From Gemmatimonadota bacterium (GTDB lineage: Bacteria > Latescibacterota > UBA2968 > UBA8231): 64,000 nt of DNA. Positions 1 to 8,648 of the stretch are shown here, piece after piece. How positions within the stretch are numbered: position 1 is the first letter of the stretch; each line of letters starts with the position of its first letter. The notes under the pieces were generated by a model. That model was not told the DNA's origin. It ran no database searches and saw only the letters and a program-made list of their open reading frames with translations. Both the position numbers and the translations under genes were made by a program. The stretch covers positions 62,001-126,000 of the forward strand of contig JABJJN010000053.1 of NCBI GenBank assembly GCA_018660835.1, given 5' to 3'.

Positions 1-1857
1 TCCTGGCGCTGGCGCGTGTTCTCCGCTGGAGCCATGATCGGTATGGTCTTCGGTACGCTCTACGTAGCAATTCCGGCGATTTCCGGTGCCCTGCTGACAG
101 AGCCGATTCAACTGATACCCATTCCCTTTGTCGATTTCACGCAGATCACAGGGAACTTCATTCCCGCGACACCTCTGGGCTTCACGGCTCATCTGGGCCC
201 GATCTTTGCCGGGCTGGTCATGCCTTTCTGGGGAGTCGTTGGTACCTTCATAGGAATCGTAGCGCACTCGGTCGCCAATCCAATTCTCCACGCCTACGGT
301 TACCTGGAGATCTGGCAGCCAGGCATGGGTGCCATCGAGACGTTCTTTGTCAATTCCGTCGACTTCTGGATGAGCTTCGGTATTGGCACAACGATTTCAA
401 TCGCCCTGATCGGCATCTGGCAAGTCATCAGCGGTATGCGTAAGAACGCGGTGGACAAGGCTGCCGGCGGTGCGGGGCGCACTTGGGCACCGCCTGCGGG
501 GCGTGGGGATTTTCCCATATGGGTCGCCCTCGGGTTATATGCGATTGCCACCTGTGGACTGATTTTTATCGCCTGGATCTTCCTGCCAAGCTTCGCACAA
601 TTCTGGGGATTCTTCATTTTCTTCGGCTTCATCTTCACGCCGTTCCAGTCATTCGTGAACGCACGATTGGTGGGGATGGTGGGGCAGACGATTTCGATTC
701 CCTACGTCCGTGAAGCGACGATCATTCTTTCTGGATATCAGGGCGTCGACATATGGTTCATGCCCTTTCCAGTTGGCAATTATGGGGCGCAAACGCAGAA
801 GTTTCGAGAAATCGAACTGACAGGGACAAGCTTCCGGAGCATTATCCGAGCCGAGTTGGTGATGGTCCCCATCGTTCTGTTCGCCACCTTCATGTATTCA
901 TCCTACATCTGGAAATTGGCGCCGATCCCTTCTGCTTCCTACCCCTATGCCCAAGTGATGTGGCGACTGAGGGCGTTGCAGACCTGTATATGGTTTACGG
1001 GAACCCTCAAGAGTGAGATGACCGTGGCCCCACAGGGCGCGGCGGCTACTTGGAAACCGTCGAATCTGGTCGGCGAGGAGTGGTGGTATTGGAAGGCACG
1101 AGTGGCCGATGAGGAATGGATCACCACAGGAGGCAAGCAGGGCAGTGCCGGGCCGTGGACGACAACACACGCTTTCTACACCCGTTTTGCTGACAGTGAC
1201 ATCCTGCCGCCTCCCATGCCTCCCGGGGCGCTGCAGATCTCCGATGCGCCGAAGGCGGATGGCGTGACGCTGCGTGCCTCTTCACCCCAGGGACTGCAGC
1301 CGCTGTCTGCATCCATGCAGTCACTGCTTGCCGAAGCGGTAGCGGCTGATAAAATCGCCGCATTGAGCGATCCGACCGCTCTTCGAGTGGGTTTGATGGC
1401 GTCACCGCGGCCAGCCCTGAGTGTGGTTGCCGACCGGGCAGTTCCGGCGGGCTGGCAGTTCTACTTCGCTGTAGATACTGATCCCAATTTCTCAAGTCCT
1501 TGGATTCAGCGCTCGTCGGACGAGCCGTGGTTATTCCGTGCGATCAAGCCAAACATCATCATGGCTGGTACTGCAGTCGGTCTCGCCAGTTATGTGATTC
1601 TGTCGATTCTTGGCTTGCCCATTCTGCTTGTCTTCGGATATGTGCGGGCGCTGACGACGATTCCACATTGGATGGTGACGGAGATCATCGGTGCCCTGCT
1701 GGCGCGCTACTATTTCTGGAACAAGTATGGTCGTAAAGAGTGGCGGACCTACGCACCTGTGCTTGCCGTGGGGTTTGCCTGCGGCATGGCATTGATGGGT
1801 ATGGCGTCGATCTCGATCGCCCTGATCCAGAAGTCTGTTTCCGTCCTCATCTTCTGA
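1..1857 (+). CDS. Multi-pass membrane protein, OPT/DUF6785-like (5' truncated)
   Basis: The reading frame is open from base 1, so the GTG at 16 in the ORF track is not necessarily the start and the gene begins upstream of the window. About 618 residues are visible. Many long hydrophobic segments alternate with loops. A large polar region near residues 330-510 (relative to base 1) separates the N-terminal membrane block from a short C-terminal one ending in 'GFACGMALMGM'. That ending and the general layout resemble the DUF6785/OPT-like transporter proteins of Planctomycetes- and Poribacteria-type genomes. I infer a transporter of unknown substrate, working in the inner membrane. The next gene starts 64 bases downstream on the same strand. 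The family call rests on memory of similar proteins and is moderate; the membrane topology is clear. Confidence 0.6.
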   Translation, partial: SWRWRVFSAGAMIGMVFGTLYVAIPAISGALLTEPIQLIPIPFVDFTQITGNFIPATPLGFTAHLGPIFAGLVMPFWGVVGTFIGIVAHSVANPILHAYGYLEIWQPGMGAIETFFVNSVDFWMSFGIGTTISIALIGIWQVISGMRKNAVDKAAGGAGRTWAPPAGRGDFPIWVALGLYAIATCGLIFIAWIFLPSFAQFWGFFIFFGFIFTPFQSFVNARLVGMVGQTISIPYVREATIILSGYQGVDIWFMPFPVGNYGAQTQKFREIELTGTSFRSIIRAELVMVPIVLFATFMYSSYIWKLAPIPSASYPYAQVMWRLRALQTCIWFTGTLKSEMTVAPQGAAATWKPSNLVGEEWWYWKARVADEEWITTGGKQGSAGPWTTTHAFYTRFADSDILPPPMPPGALQISDAPKADGVTLRASSPQGLQPLSASMQSLLAEAVAADKIAALSDPTALRVGLMASPRPALSVVADRAVPAGWQFYFAVDTDPNFSSPWIQRSSDEPWLFRAIKPNIIMAGTAVGLASYVILSILGLPILLVFGYVRALTTIPHWMVTEIIGALLARYYFWNKYGRKEWRTYAPVLAVGFACGMALMGMASISIALIQKSVSVLIF

Positions 1858-1921
1858 GTGCTGACTCTCCCACATCCCCTGATCTCGCTCGGGAGACGGC
1901 GCTCTTGATGTCCGAGAAGAT

Positions 1922-2950
1922 ATGAAGTCGACCAAGGAATTTGGTTGGCAAGGGCTGCGCCTACGCATACCTGAAGAGTGGAATCTCGGTAAGGTCGACG
2001 GTGACGCGAAGAGTGGCTACGCGCGCCTGGATGACGAGCAGATGGTTCGTGCCGAGATCGAATGGCGAGCACTGCCTGTCGGCGGACACGTGACGGTGGA
2101 AGACCTCGTCGACCGATACATTTCCCAATTGGAGAAGAAGGCAAAGAAGACCGGGCTGGAATTCTCCTGCCAGCGGCGCGCCCGATTTCTCTCGGACAAG
2201 CGTTGGCTTGAAGGTTGCAGCTATGAAACCTTCATCTGGGATGCGGATTTTCGCGCCTACAATCTTGCCCGCACCCATCCAACGTCCCGCCGCGTCGTGT
2301 TGCTGAGGATACTGGGCCGCCACGACGAAGATGATGCGAGTATGGTCCGCCTCGCAGACGAGATTTTCCGTTCTCTCGAAGATGAGCCTCGACCCGGACA
2401 TGGCGTGTACTGGGGTGTCTATGGCGTTGACTTCCACATGCCTGTGGATTTCAATCTGCACGAGCACCAATTGCGCTCCGGACACATTCGTCTGAGTTTC
2501 GAGCGGGGGAGTGGGCGCGACCGGCGTTTGGTTCATGTGCATCGCGTGAGCATGGCTCAGATGTTGTTGCAGGATACAGATCTGGACACGTGGTATCGGG
2601 CCTTCTTCCGCAAGGATCTGAAGGAGGTCTCCATCGAGACCAAACCACGATCCATTCAAATCGGCCACGTTGAGCATGAGGGACTCGTCGTTTCGGGTGT
2701 CCCTCGTTCGCGGCTGCGAATGCTGCTACGGCCCTTACCTTTGGTCAATCCACGACCTCGGCAATACCTGCACGCGGTGCTATGGCATTGTGAGCAGGCC
2801 AATCGTATTTGCCTCATCGAACACCTCTATCGCACGCGTGACGACGAAGGTGGACTCGTAGACGCGCTCAGCAGGGACTATGCTTGCCACACGGAAGAAA
2901 CCACGGCTGACGCGCGAGGCGATGTTGAACTCGCGTCCGGCCCGCAATGA
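1922..2950 (+). CDS. Hypothetical protein with two similar halves
   Basis: A 342-residue soluble protein that I do not recognise. It has no signal peptide or membrane segment. Two stretches look like copies of one beta-rich module: residues about 8-50 (around 'GLRLRIPEEWNLGKV') and residues about 168-210 (around 'GVDFHMPVDFNLHEH'). Each begins with a G-hydrophobic-x-hydrophobic pattern followed by 'P..[WF]NL'. It follows the membrane protein by 64 bases and overlaps the PqqD-like gene by 71 bases, so the three genes are probably co-transcribed. The ATG at 1922 lies just after 'gagaagat', a weak ribosome binding site. Function is unknown; being next to a PqqD-like protein hints at peptide handling but does not prove it. 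Confidence 0.6.
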   Translation: MKSTKEFGWQGLRLRIPEEWNLGKVDGDAKSGYARLDDEQMVRAEIEWRALPVGGHVTVEDLVDRYISQLEKKAKKTGLEFSCQRRARFLSDKRWLEGCSYETFIWDADFRAYNLARTHPTSRRVVLLRILGRHDEDDASMVRLADEIFRSLEDEPRPGHGVYWGVYGVDFHMPVDFNLHEHQLRSGHIRLSFERGSGRDRRLVHVHRVSMAQMLLQDTDLDTWYRAFFRKDLKEVSIETKPRSIQIGHVEHEGLVVSGVPRSRLRMLLRPLPLVNPRPRQYLHAVLWHCEQANRICLIEHLYRTRDDEGGLVDALSRDYACHTEETTADARGDVELASGPQ

Positions 2951-3302
2951 GCTGTTGACCTGGGAGAGCACGGAGACAGGGGAAGCCCAGATCAAGGTGG
3001 AACGCTCCGATTCTTGGAAAACCAGAATCCTGTCAAAGGTCTTTTATATCCCCACGGAACGAACGATTACCCTCGACAGTGTGGGTACCGACGTGTGGAA
3101 GATGTGTGATGGCAATACGTCCGTGTCGCAGATGATTCAGGGATTGCAGGATCGGTACAAATTGGACCGCAAGGAGGCAGAGGTCTCATTGCTGTCCTAT
3201 CTGAAGACACTTGGGCAGAAGAATTTCGTTGGATTCCTGGTCGATAAACCGAGTAAGTCTGCAGGTTCTGACAAGGGCAAGGCGAGCGGCAAGAAGTGGT
3301 AG
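2880..3302 (+). CDS. PqqD-like protein
   Basis: A 140-residue protein whose central part ('VGTDVWKMCDGNTSV', then 'LDRKEAEVSLLSYL') matches the winged-helix pattern of PqqD-type proteins. In known systems these bind precursor peptides and present them to radical SAM enzymes. The motif begins after an N-terminal extension of about 60 residues and is followed by a Lys/Ser-rich tail. No radical SAM partner or precursor peptide was seen nearby. The start is uncertain: ATG 2880 overlaps the previous gene by 71 bases, while an in-frame ATG at 2922 shortens the overlap to 29. Many PqqD-fold proteins act outside PQQ synthesis, so the role stays open. Confidence 0.7.
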   Translation: MLATRKKPRLTREAMLNSRPARNELLTWESTETGEAQIKVERSDSWKTRILSKVFYIPTERTITLDSVGTDVWKMCDGNTSVSQMIQGLQDRYKLDRKEAEVSLLSYLKTLGQKNFVGFLVDKPSKSAGSDKGKASGKKW

Positions 3303-3386
3303 GAGATCGTTCCGGTCTCTTTGAGTTTTGGCAGACTGCGCCAAGACGCTGAATAGCGTGCTATCGCGTGGGCGTTGAGAATGTAG

Positions 3387-3424
3387 AAAAAGCCAGGAGC
3401 GATTTGACTCGCTCCTGGCTTTTC
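3387..3424. terminator. Bidirectional rho-independent terminator
   Basis: A perfect stem of 'agccaggagcg' and 'cgctcctggct' is flanked by AAAAA on the left and TTTT on the right. It therefore gives a GC stem with a U-tract in both directions. It can end the 1922-3302 transcript from the left and the flagellin transcript from the right. Confidence 0.85.
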
Positions 3425-3533
3425 TGATGTTGCCGCGTAGACTTTGGCGCGGGGGGGGCGCCGGTCGAGAGTGTGTGGCTGTATCTCTTGTCTTCGCGTA
3501 TTGAAAGTGTGTGTTCGTTTTAGCCTGCTCTGG

Positions 3534-3563
3534 TGCGGATCGGGCCCAGCAGCCCGATCCGCA
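3534..3563 (-). terminator. 12-bp perfect hairpin after the flagellin gene
   Basis: The arms 'tgcggatcgggc' and 'gcccgatccgca' are perfectly complementary around a 6-base loop and begin about 10 bases past the flagellin stop. There is no T-tract right after the stem in the minus direction. It may therefore be a 3' mRNA-stabilising hairpin rather than the real terminator, which could be the one at 3387-3424. Confidence 0.55.
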
Positions 3564-3573
3564 TCCGAGGCAA

Positions 3574-4740
3574 TTACTGCAGCAGCGACAGAGCCGTCTG
3601 CGGCACCACGTTGGCCTGGGCCAACATGGCGGTCGCCGCCTGAGACAGCACCTGCGACCGGGTGAAGGCTGAGACTTCTGTTGCAATGTCGGCGTCACTG
3701 ATCGAGGCTTCCGAGTTCTGGATGTTCTCGATCGAGTTCTCTGTGAAGGAGATGGTGAAGGCGAGGCGGTTCATCACCGCACCGAGATCACCACGTTGTG
3801 ACGACACTTTGTTGATGGCTTCGTCGATCTGACTGATCGAGGAACGGGATGAACCGATCGTGCCCACCGACGTGGTATTCAGATTCAGCGTGGGACCGGA
3901 TGCCCGCATGTCGCCGATTGATACCTCGATTCGGTTGTTGATCCCGTCGTCCGGACCAACCTGGAACGAACCACCGGTGCCATTGGTCACGATGAGCGTT
4001 TGCCCATCAAGGTCACCGTCGACATACGAACCGGTCGCATTCGCAACGCCGTCGCCAGCCAGTGTTACCTGGACACCGAGACGGTCGAAGTTGGCTACAA
4101 CCGACGTGCCTGTCGCCACGTTGAATGCCGTGTCGAGGATCTGGCCGACGTTGATCGTCTGCGTGACGACACCATTGCCCAGAGTGATCTCTGCATCAGC
4201 GCTACCCGTGTCAACGAATGTGTAGGTTCCCGAAGATGCCCCGGAGATCTTCACATCGACCACACCGCTGGTGGCACTGCCGGTGACGACTGTGGAAGCC
4301 GTGTCGATAGAGTTGCCGAAACCGGTGAGCAGCGTCTGATCGTTGTAGGTCGTCGACAGAGATATCCGGTCGATTTCCTGGATGATCTGGTTGAACTCGG
4401 CCTGAATCGACTCGCGATTGAGGTCGTTCACCGTGCTCGATGCGGACTGAACCGACAGTTCACGCATGCGAATGAGCATGGCACTGACTTCATTGAGCGA
4501 ACCTTCTGCGACCTGTAGCAGGTTGCTGCCCTGTTCGGCGTTGAGGACATTTTGTCTCAAACCACTCAGTTCAGCCCGCATACCCTCTCGAACCGAGAGA
4601 CCAGCGGCATCATCTGCGGCACGATTAATCCGCAGACCCGAGGAGAGCCGCTCAAGTCGCAGCCCTTGATCTCGGAAATTTGCATTCATGTTGCGACGGG
4701 CATTAATCGCCGCAATATTGTTATTTATCCGTAAAGGCAT
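3574..4740 (-). CDS. fliC: Flagellin
   Basis: A 388-residue flagellin, the building block of the flagellar filament, exported by the flagellar type III apparatus. The N-terminal D0/D1 helices are typical ('INNNIAAINARRN', 'RLSSGLRINRAADDAAG'), as is the C-terminal D0 segment ending in 'ALSLLQ'. Residues of about 165-290 form a short variable outer domain. The ATG follows a near-perfect 'aaggaggt' ribosome binding site about 5 bases upstream, which suits a highly expressed protein. It stands alone: no hook, chaperone (FliS) or capping gene is adjacent. A candidate sigma-28 promoter is described separately. Identity is very secure. Confidence 0.96.
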   Translation of the reverse strand: MPLRINNNIAAINARRNMNANFRDQGLRLERLSSGLRINRAADDAAGLSVREGMRAELSGLRQNVLNAEQGSNLLQVAEGSLNEVSAMLIRMRELSVQSASSTVNDLNRESIQAEFNQIIQEIDRISLSTTYNDQTLLTGFGNSIDTASTVVTGSATSGVVDVKISGASSGTYTFVDTGSADAEITLGNGVVTQTINVGQILDTAFNVATGTSVVANFDRLGVQVTLAGDGVANATGSYVDGDLDGQTLIVTNGTGGSFQVGPDDGINNRIEVSIGDMRASGPTLNLNTTSVGTIGSSRSSISQIDEAINKVSSQRGDLGAVMNRLAFTISFTENSIENIQNSEASISDADIATEVSAFTRSQVLSQAATAMLAQANVVPQTALSLLQ

Positions 4741-4770
4741 TCGATACCTCCTTGTATCTTAAAACACGCC

Positions 4771-4797
4771 TGATCGTCCGTGATAGTTACGTTTTTG
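4771..4797 (-). promoter_or_regulatory. Candidate sigma-28-type promoter for flagellin
   Basis: Read on the minus strand, 'CAAA', 15 bases, then 'GACGATCA' resembles the sigma-28 pattern TAAA-N15-GCCGATAA (3 of 4 and 6 of 8 matches). It sits about 30 bases before the flagellin start. This is inferred from pattern and position only. Confidence 0.42.
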
Positions 4798-4803
4798 TCT
4801 TGT

Positions 4804-4864
4804 TCAGTTTACTGACTGTATTCGTGGCTCCTTCAAGTGACCTTATCTCAGACATAGTGTCTGA
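4804..4864. repeat. Two palindromes upstream of flagellin
   Basis: 'TCAGT-TT-ACTGA' at 4804-4815 and 'TCAGACA-tag-TGTCTGA' at 4848-4864 are perfect palindromes that share the outer TCAG...CTGA. They lie just upstream of the candidate flagellin promoter and could be operator sites of one regulator. The whole stretch 4741-5106 holds no gene and is visibly more AT-rich than its surroundings. Confidence 0.4.
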
Positions 4865-5106
4865 TTTACAGAGTGCTTCATAAGGTCAATGTGTAGCAAA
4901 TGATACTGTGTAATATCTATATGAACTTTATCGACGAAGAGTTGGTTCATCTACACTTTTTTCTTCGTAGATGATATAACTCCATTTAAAACAGCAAATT
5001 AAGTAATCCTGTGAAGGTAATTCAGCGTCCTGTAGCCTTCCAGGATTCTGGTTCCTGTATACTATATCGGCAGGGTAAGAGGTAACACATAGTATTTCAT
5101 GACAAT

Positions 5107-5688
5107 ATGTTGAATAAAATACCGGTAGATGCCATCGCCCGGATCGTCTCGCACTTTCTGAGCCCTGCAGGCATGGCTGCTCTCGTGCTGGTTGGGGTTC
5201 CCGTGCAGGCTCGTGATCCCAGATGGATGGGGCTGGTTTTGGGTCTCTATGTGGCCGTCCCCCTGTGTGCCACGGCGATTCTCTCAAGCAGAGGCGACCC
5301 TACCGGTGACGTCTATGAGCCAGATCCGTCACATCGCCGCAGGCTGCTGGCGATTGGTGTAGTCATCTATGCTGTATCGGCTGCACTCCTGTGGGCCCTC
5401 GGGGCCCCTGGTGAATACAAATGGGCAGGGGCAACTTTTTTGGCCGCAGCGGCAATTGTCTGGCTCGTCAACTTCTTCTGGAAAATCAGCATCCACGCGA
5501 CCGGTGTTGGAGGAGCAGTTGGAATCCTCTTTCTGTCCGCCGCTCCGGGATGGCCCCTGGCCCTGGGACTCCCCATTCTCGTTGGCTGGGCGAGGTTGGC
5601 GCGAAGGGCTCACAACACGTCACAGGTGATCTCTGGCACCTTGCTGGGCGCAGCCGTGGCCTGGTTTTGTCAGTTCGCTGCTCATTGA
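5107..5688 (+). CDS. PAP2-like membrane protein with degenerate motifs
   Basis: A 193-residue protein with about five or six hydrophobic segments. Near residue 125 'KISIHATG' and near residue 165 'RLARRAHNTSQ' sit where PAP2 phosphatases carry PSGH and SR-x5-H-x3-D. The histidines are kept, but the serine-glycine and the final aspartate are not. It may therefore be a PAP2-fold protein with altered or lost phosphatase activity acting on a lipid phosphate in the membrane. Its stop codon overlaps the TTG start proposed for recD2 (TTGA), so the two genes are likely translationally coupled. The fold call is moderate. Confidence 0.6.
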   Translation: MLNKIPVDAIARIVSHFLSPAGMAALVLVGVPVQARDPRWMGLVLGLYVAVPLCATAILSSRGDPTGDVYEPDPSHRRRLLAIGVVIYAVSAALLWALGAPGEYKWAGATFLAAAAIVWLVNFFWKISIHATGVGGAVGILFLSAAPGWPLALGLPILVGWARLARRAHNTSQVISGTLLGAAVAWFCQFAAH

Positions 5689-7871
5689 GTGACCTGTTTA
5701 CATCGCCCTCTGAAGGTGGGCCAGAGCCGACAAGGCTACGGGGAGTGGTCGACGCGATCACCTTCCACAATCCTGAAAACTCCTTTACGATCGCGCAGAT
5801 GCACCCGGATGGGGCAAAGAGCCCTGTGACCCTCGTTGGCGCCATGACACTGCGTCCTGGCGAGAGCATAGAGGCCGAGGGCGAGTGGGTGGAGCATCCC
5901 AAATTCGGGCGCCAGTTCAAGGTGGAGCGCTACGTACCGGCCTATCCGGTGACGATCGAAGGGATCCAGCGCTATCTCGGTTCCGGCATGATTCCCGGGA
6001 TTGGGCCTGTCATGGCTGAGCGGATCGTCGAACGCTTTGGAGCCAAGGCACTGGAAATCATCGACCAGCACCCTCGGCGACTGCTGCAGGTGGAGGGCCT
6101 GGGGCGCAAGCGCGTGAAGATGATCGCCGAGGCATGGCGTCAGCAGCGCCAACTGCGTGACGTTATGGTGTTCCTGCAGTCACACGGAGTGGGGACCGCC
6201 CACGCGGTGCGAATTTATCAGAGCTACGGCGACGAAGCGATCAACACGGTTCGCGCCGATCCCTATGCCCTTGAGCGCGACATCCGCGGCATCGGTTTTC
6301 AGACGGCCGATGAGATCGCCGAGCATCTCGGTGTCGCCAAGGACGCGCCGTCACGCGTGCGCGCAGGAATCCGCTACCTCCTGGAGGAAGCGGCCGGCAA
6401 CGGTCACGTATTTATCTCTCTGGCAGATCTGCACGTCGCTGTAACCGGACTCCTCGAGGTGGATGTCGAACTCATCGCCCCTGCTCTGGATCGTCTGCGT
6501 AAAGACGGCGACATCGTCATCGAGGCAGATCGGCATTTTCGCACGAATCTGCATCGTGCCGAAGTCGGCGTTGCCGCCGATCTGCAACGCCTGCTGGATG
6601 CTCCTGGGCATAAGATACCTGATCAGGAGCTGGATCCCGACGCTGAGACACCGAATCACGATGAGAATGCAGACCTCGGAGAGGACCAGATACGGGCGCT
6701 TGGTCTGGTACGCTCTGCGAAAGCGATGGTGTTGACGGGAGGTCCCGGAACAGGCAAAACCACCGTCACACGCCATATCGTCCAATTGCTCGAGAAGGCA
6801 GGAATGCGCGTCCTGCTGTGCTCACCGACGGGTCGAGCGGCAAAGAGACTGGCAGAGGCGACGGGACGCGATGCGCGAACCATTCATCGGTTACTCGAAT
6901 TCGCGCCCGCTGAGGGTGGATTCCGTCGCGATCGGGACAATCCGCTCGAGGCGGAGGCGGTGATCGTCGATGAAAGTTCTATGATAGATGTGTCTCTCAT
7001 GCATGCGTTGTTGCGGGCGATCCCGGACGAGGCCCGACTGATTCTGGTGGGGGACGTTGATCAGTTGCCATCCGTCGGGCCGGGCGCTGTGATGGGCGAT
7101 ATCATCGTCTCTGGTGTGGTGCCGGTGGCGCGACTATCCAAGATCTATCGTCAGGCCGGAGAGAGCCTCATTATCGCGAATGCGCACCGGATCAACGCCG
7201 GTGAGTGGCCTCAGATTGATAATAGCCGTGAAGGAGACTTCTTCTACATAGAGGAGGAGGATCCGGAGCGGGTCGCTGAACTGGTTGAGGATCTAGTCGC
7301 CCGTCGCCTGCCCCAAGGGAAAGGATATGATCCTCATATGGGGCAGATCCAAGTGTTAACGCCTATGTATCGTGGCGATACAGGAGCGATCGCGCTGAAT
7401 CAGCGTCTACAAGCTCGACTGACTCCGGGGCGAGCATCGCATGTGGTGGGCGACCGTGAACTGCGTGAGGGCGACCGTGTTCTTCAGGTTCGTAACAACT
7501 ATGACAAGGGTGTCTTCAATGGTGATCTGGGCAGACTGTCACGGCTTGAGAAAGAAGACGGATTCGCCGAGGTCGTTTTTGATGCTGGGGGTTTGCAACG
7601 ATACGAGTTTGCGGAACTCGATGAACTTACCCTCGCTTACGCTATCAGCATCCACCGCGCCCAAGGCTCCGAATTCCCCGCCGTTGTTCTGCCGCTCACA
7701 ACCCAACACTACCCCATGCTGCAGCGCAATCTGTTGTATACGGCCGTCACACGGGCTAGAGATCTTCTCGTCATCGTCGGTGGTCGCAGAGCCCTGGGGC
7801 GTGCCTTAAGCAATGATCGTCAGGCTCGTCGCCACACGGCCCTTGCGCAACGCTTGAAGGCGGACGTGTGA
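5685..7871 (+). CDS. recD2: RecD2-type ATP-dependent DNA helicase
   Basis: A 5'-3' superfamily 1B helicase of the RecD2 class, found in bacteria without RecBC and used in DNA repair. Starting at TTG 5685, which overlaps the upstream stop as TTGA, gives 728 residues; the longer ORF-track start at 5421 would lie over the PAP2-like gene. Visible parts, in order: an OB-like N-terminus; helix-hairpin-helix repeats near residues 100-150 ('GIGPVMAERIV', 'VEGLGRKRVKMI'); Walker A 'GGPGTGKTT' near 352; Walker B 'IVDESSM' near 428; and the C-terminal motif 'SIHRAQGSEF'. No RecB or RecC is nearby, in keeping with the RecD2 class. Identity is strong. Confidence 0.93.
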   Translation: MSDLFTSPSEGGPEPTRLRGVVDAITFHNPENSFTIAQMHPDGAKSPVTLVGAMTLRPGESIEAEGEWVEHPKFGRQFKVERYVPAYPVTIEGIQRYLGSGMIPGIGPVMAERIVERFGAKALEIIDQHPRRLLQVEGLGRKRVKMIAEAWRQQRQLRDVMVFLQSHGVGTAHAVRIYQSYGDEAINTVRADPYALERDIRGIGFQTADEIAEHLGVAKDAPSRVRAGIRYLLEEAAGNGHVFISLADLHVAVTGLLEVDVELIAPALDRLRKDGDIVIEADRHFRTNLHRAEVGVAADLQRLLDAPGHKIPDQELDPDAETPNHDENADLGEDQIRALGLVRSAKAMVLTGGPGTGKTTVTRHIVQLLEKAGMRVLLCSPTGRAAKRLAEATGRDARTIHRLLEFAPAEGGFRRDRDNPLEAEAVIVDESSMIDVSLMHALLRAIPDEARLILVGDVDQLPSVGPGAVMGDIIVSGVVPVARLSKIYRQAGESLIIANAHRINAGEWPQIDNSREGDFFYIEEEDPERVAELVEDLVARRLPQGKGYDPHMGQIQVLTPMYRGDTGAIALNQRLQARLTPGRASHVVGDRELREGDRVLQVRNNYDKGVFNGDLGRLSRLEKEDGFAEVVFDAGGLQRYEFAELDELTLAYAISIHRAQGSEFPAVVLPLTTQHYPMLQRNLLYTAVTRARDLLVIVGGRRALGRALSNDRQARRHTALAQRLKADV

Positions 7872-7895
7872 CCGGGAGTTGGTTGTTCGCTGACC

Positions 7896-8648
7896 CTAAA
7901 GGGAGAGACGCTTGAAAATCGACTCGGGGATCAGGCGGATGATGAGCAGAATCCAACGCCAGAACCAGGGCGTGTAGAGGACATTCCGTCCTTTTCTCCA
8001 GGCGATCAGCACATCGGCGGCAACTGCCTCAGGGGAGGCAACGAGGAAGAGTCCCTCCAGTCCTTGTGTCATCGGCGTGTCAACGAACCCCGGCTTGACC
8101 GTTAATACATGAACTCCAGCGGGTGCCAGGCGATTGCGCAGGCCCTGGAGAAATACGCTTAGGCCACCCTTTGCGGCCCCGTAGATGTAGTTGGATTGGC
8201 GTCCGCGGTCTCCGGAGACGGAGGACACGCAGATCAGTCCTCCTTCGCGGCGTGCCTCAAGATCGTTCGCCAGATGACCAAGGCACACGCAGACGGAAGT
8301 GAAATTTGTGGCCAGGACCTGCTGAGCGATATGGCCGTCCTGGCGCGCCAACTGTTGGTCTGGAAGGCTGCCGACGACGCAGATGGCCAGCTCCCAAGGG
8401 CCAGCCTCTTGCCTGACTCGATCCGCGAGTGCTACGTGGCTGTCCAGATCGAGGGCATCAAACTCCAGCAAATCGACATCGACATCGTAGCGCAGGCGCA
8501 GATCGGCGGCGATGGGGGCCAGTTGTTCGCTCTGCCGTGCCGCCAAGACCAGCGCCACGCCTTTGGCGGCAAATTGGTGCGCGAGGGCCTGAGCGATCTG
8601 GGAGCGGGCTCCCAGAATCAGAGCCCGAGATGTGGGCGTAGGTCTCAT
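7896..8648 (-). CDS. Short-chain dehydrogenase, DprE2-like
   Basis: A 250-residue Rossmann-fold SDR. An atypical nucleotide-binding loop ('ILGARSQIAQALA') replaces the usual TGxxxGxG. The catalytic Ser is in 'CVSSVSGDRG' and the YxxxK is in 'YIYGAAKGG'. It closely resembles DprE2, the NADH-dependent keto-reductase that finishes C2' epimerisation of decaprenylphosphoryl-ribose to arabinose in mycobacteria. A hydrophobic C-terminus suggests membrane association. Its start overlaps the DprE1-like stop by 4 bases (ATGA), so the two proteins are made together. The mycobacterial substrate cannot be assumed here. Confidence 0.82.
   Translation of the reverse strand: MRPTPTSRALILGARSQIAQALAHQFAAKGVALVLAARQSEQLAPIAADLRLRYDVDVDLLEFDALDLDSHVALADRVRQEAGPWELAICVVGSLPDQQLARQDGHIAQQVLATNFTSVCVCLGHLANDLEARREGGLICVSSVSGDRGRQSNYIYGAAKGGLSVFLQGLRNRLAPAGVHVLTVKPGFVDTPMTQGLEGLFLVASPEAVAADVLIAWRKGRNVLYTPWFWRWILLIIRLIPESIFKRLSL

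Noticed and set aside
3451-3458. G8 run near the flagellin 3' end
   Set aside because: It lies outside any gene, past the flagellin hairpin, so it cannot act as a coding phase switch.
4948-4973. Inverted repeat 'catctac...gtagatg' as a terminator
   Set aside because: The 7-base AT-rich stem is weak and no gene ends nearby; it is ordinary for such AT-rich DNA.
5421-5684. N-terminal 88 residues of the recD2 ORF
   Set aside because: They overlap the PAP2-like gene in another frame and are not RecD2-like; TTG 5685 fits both the domain start and coupling.
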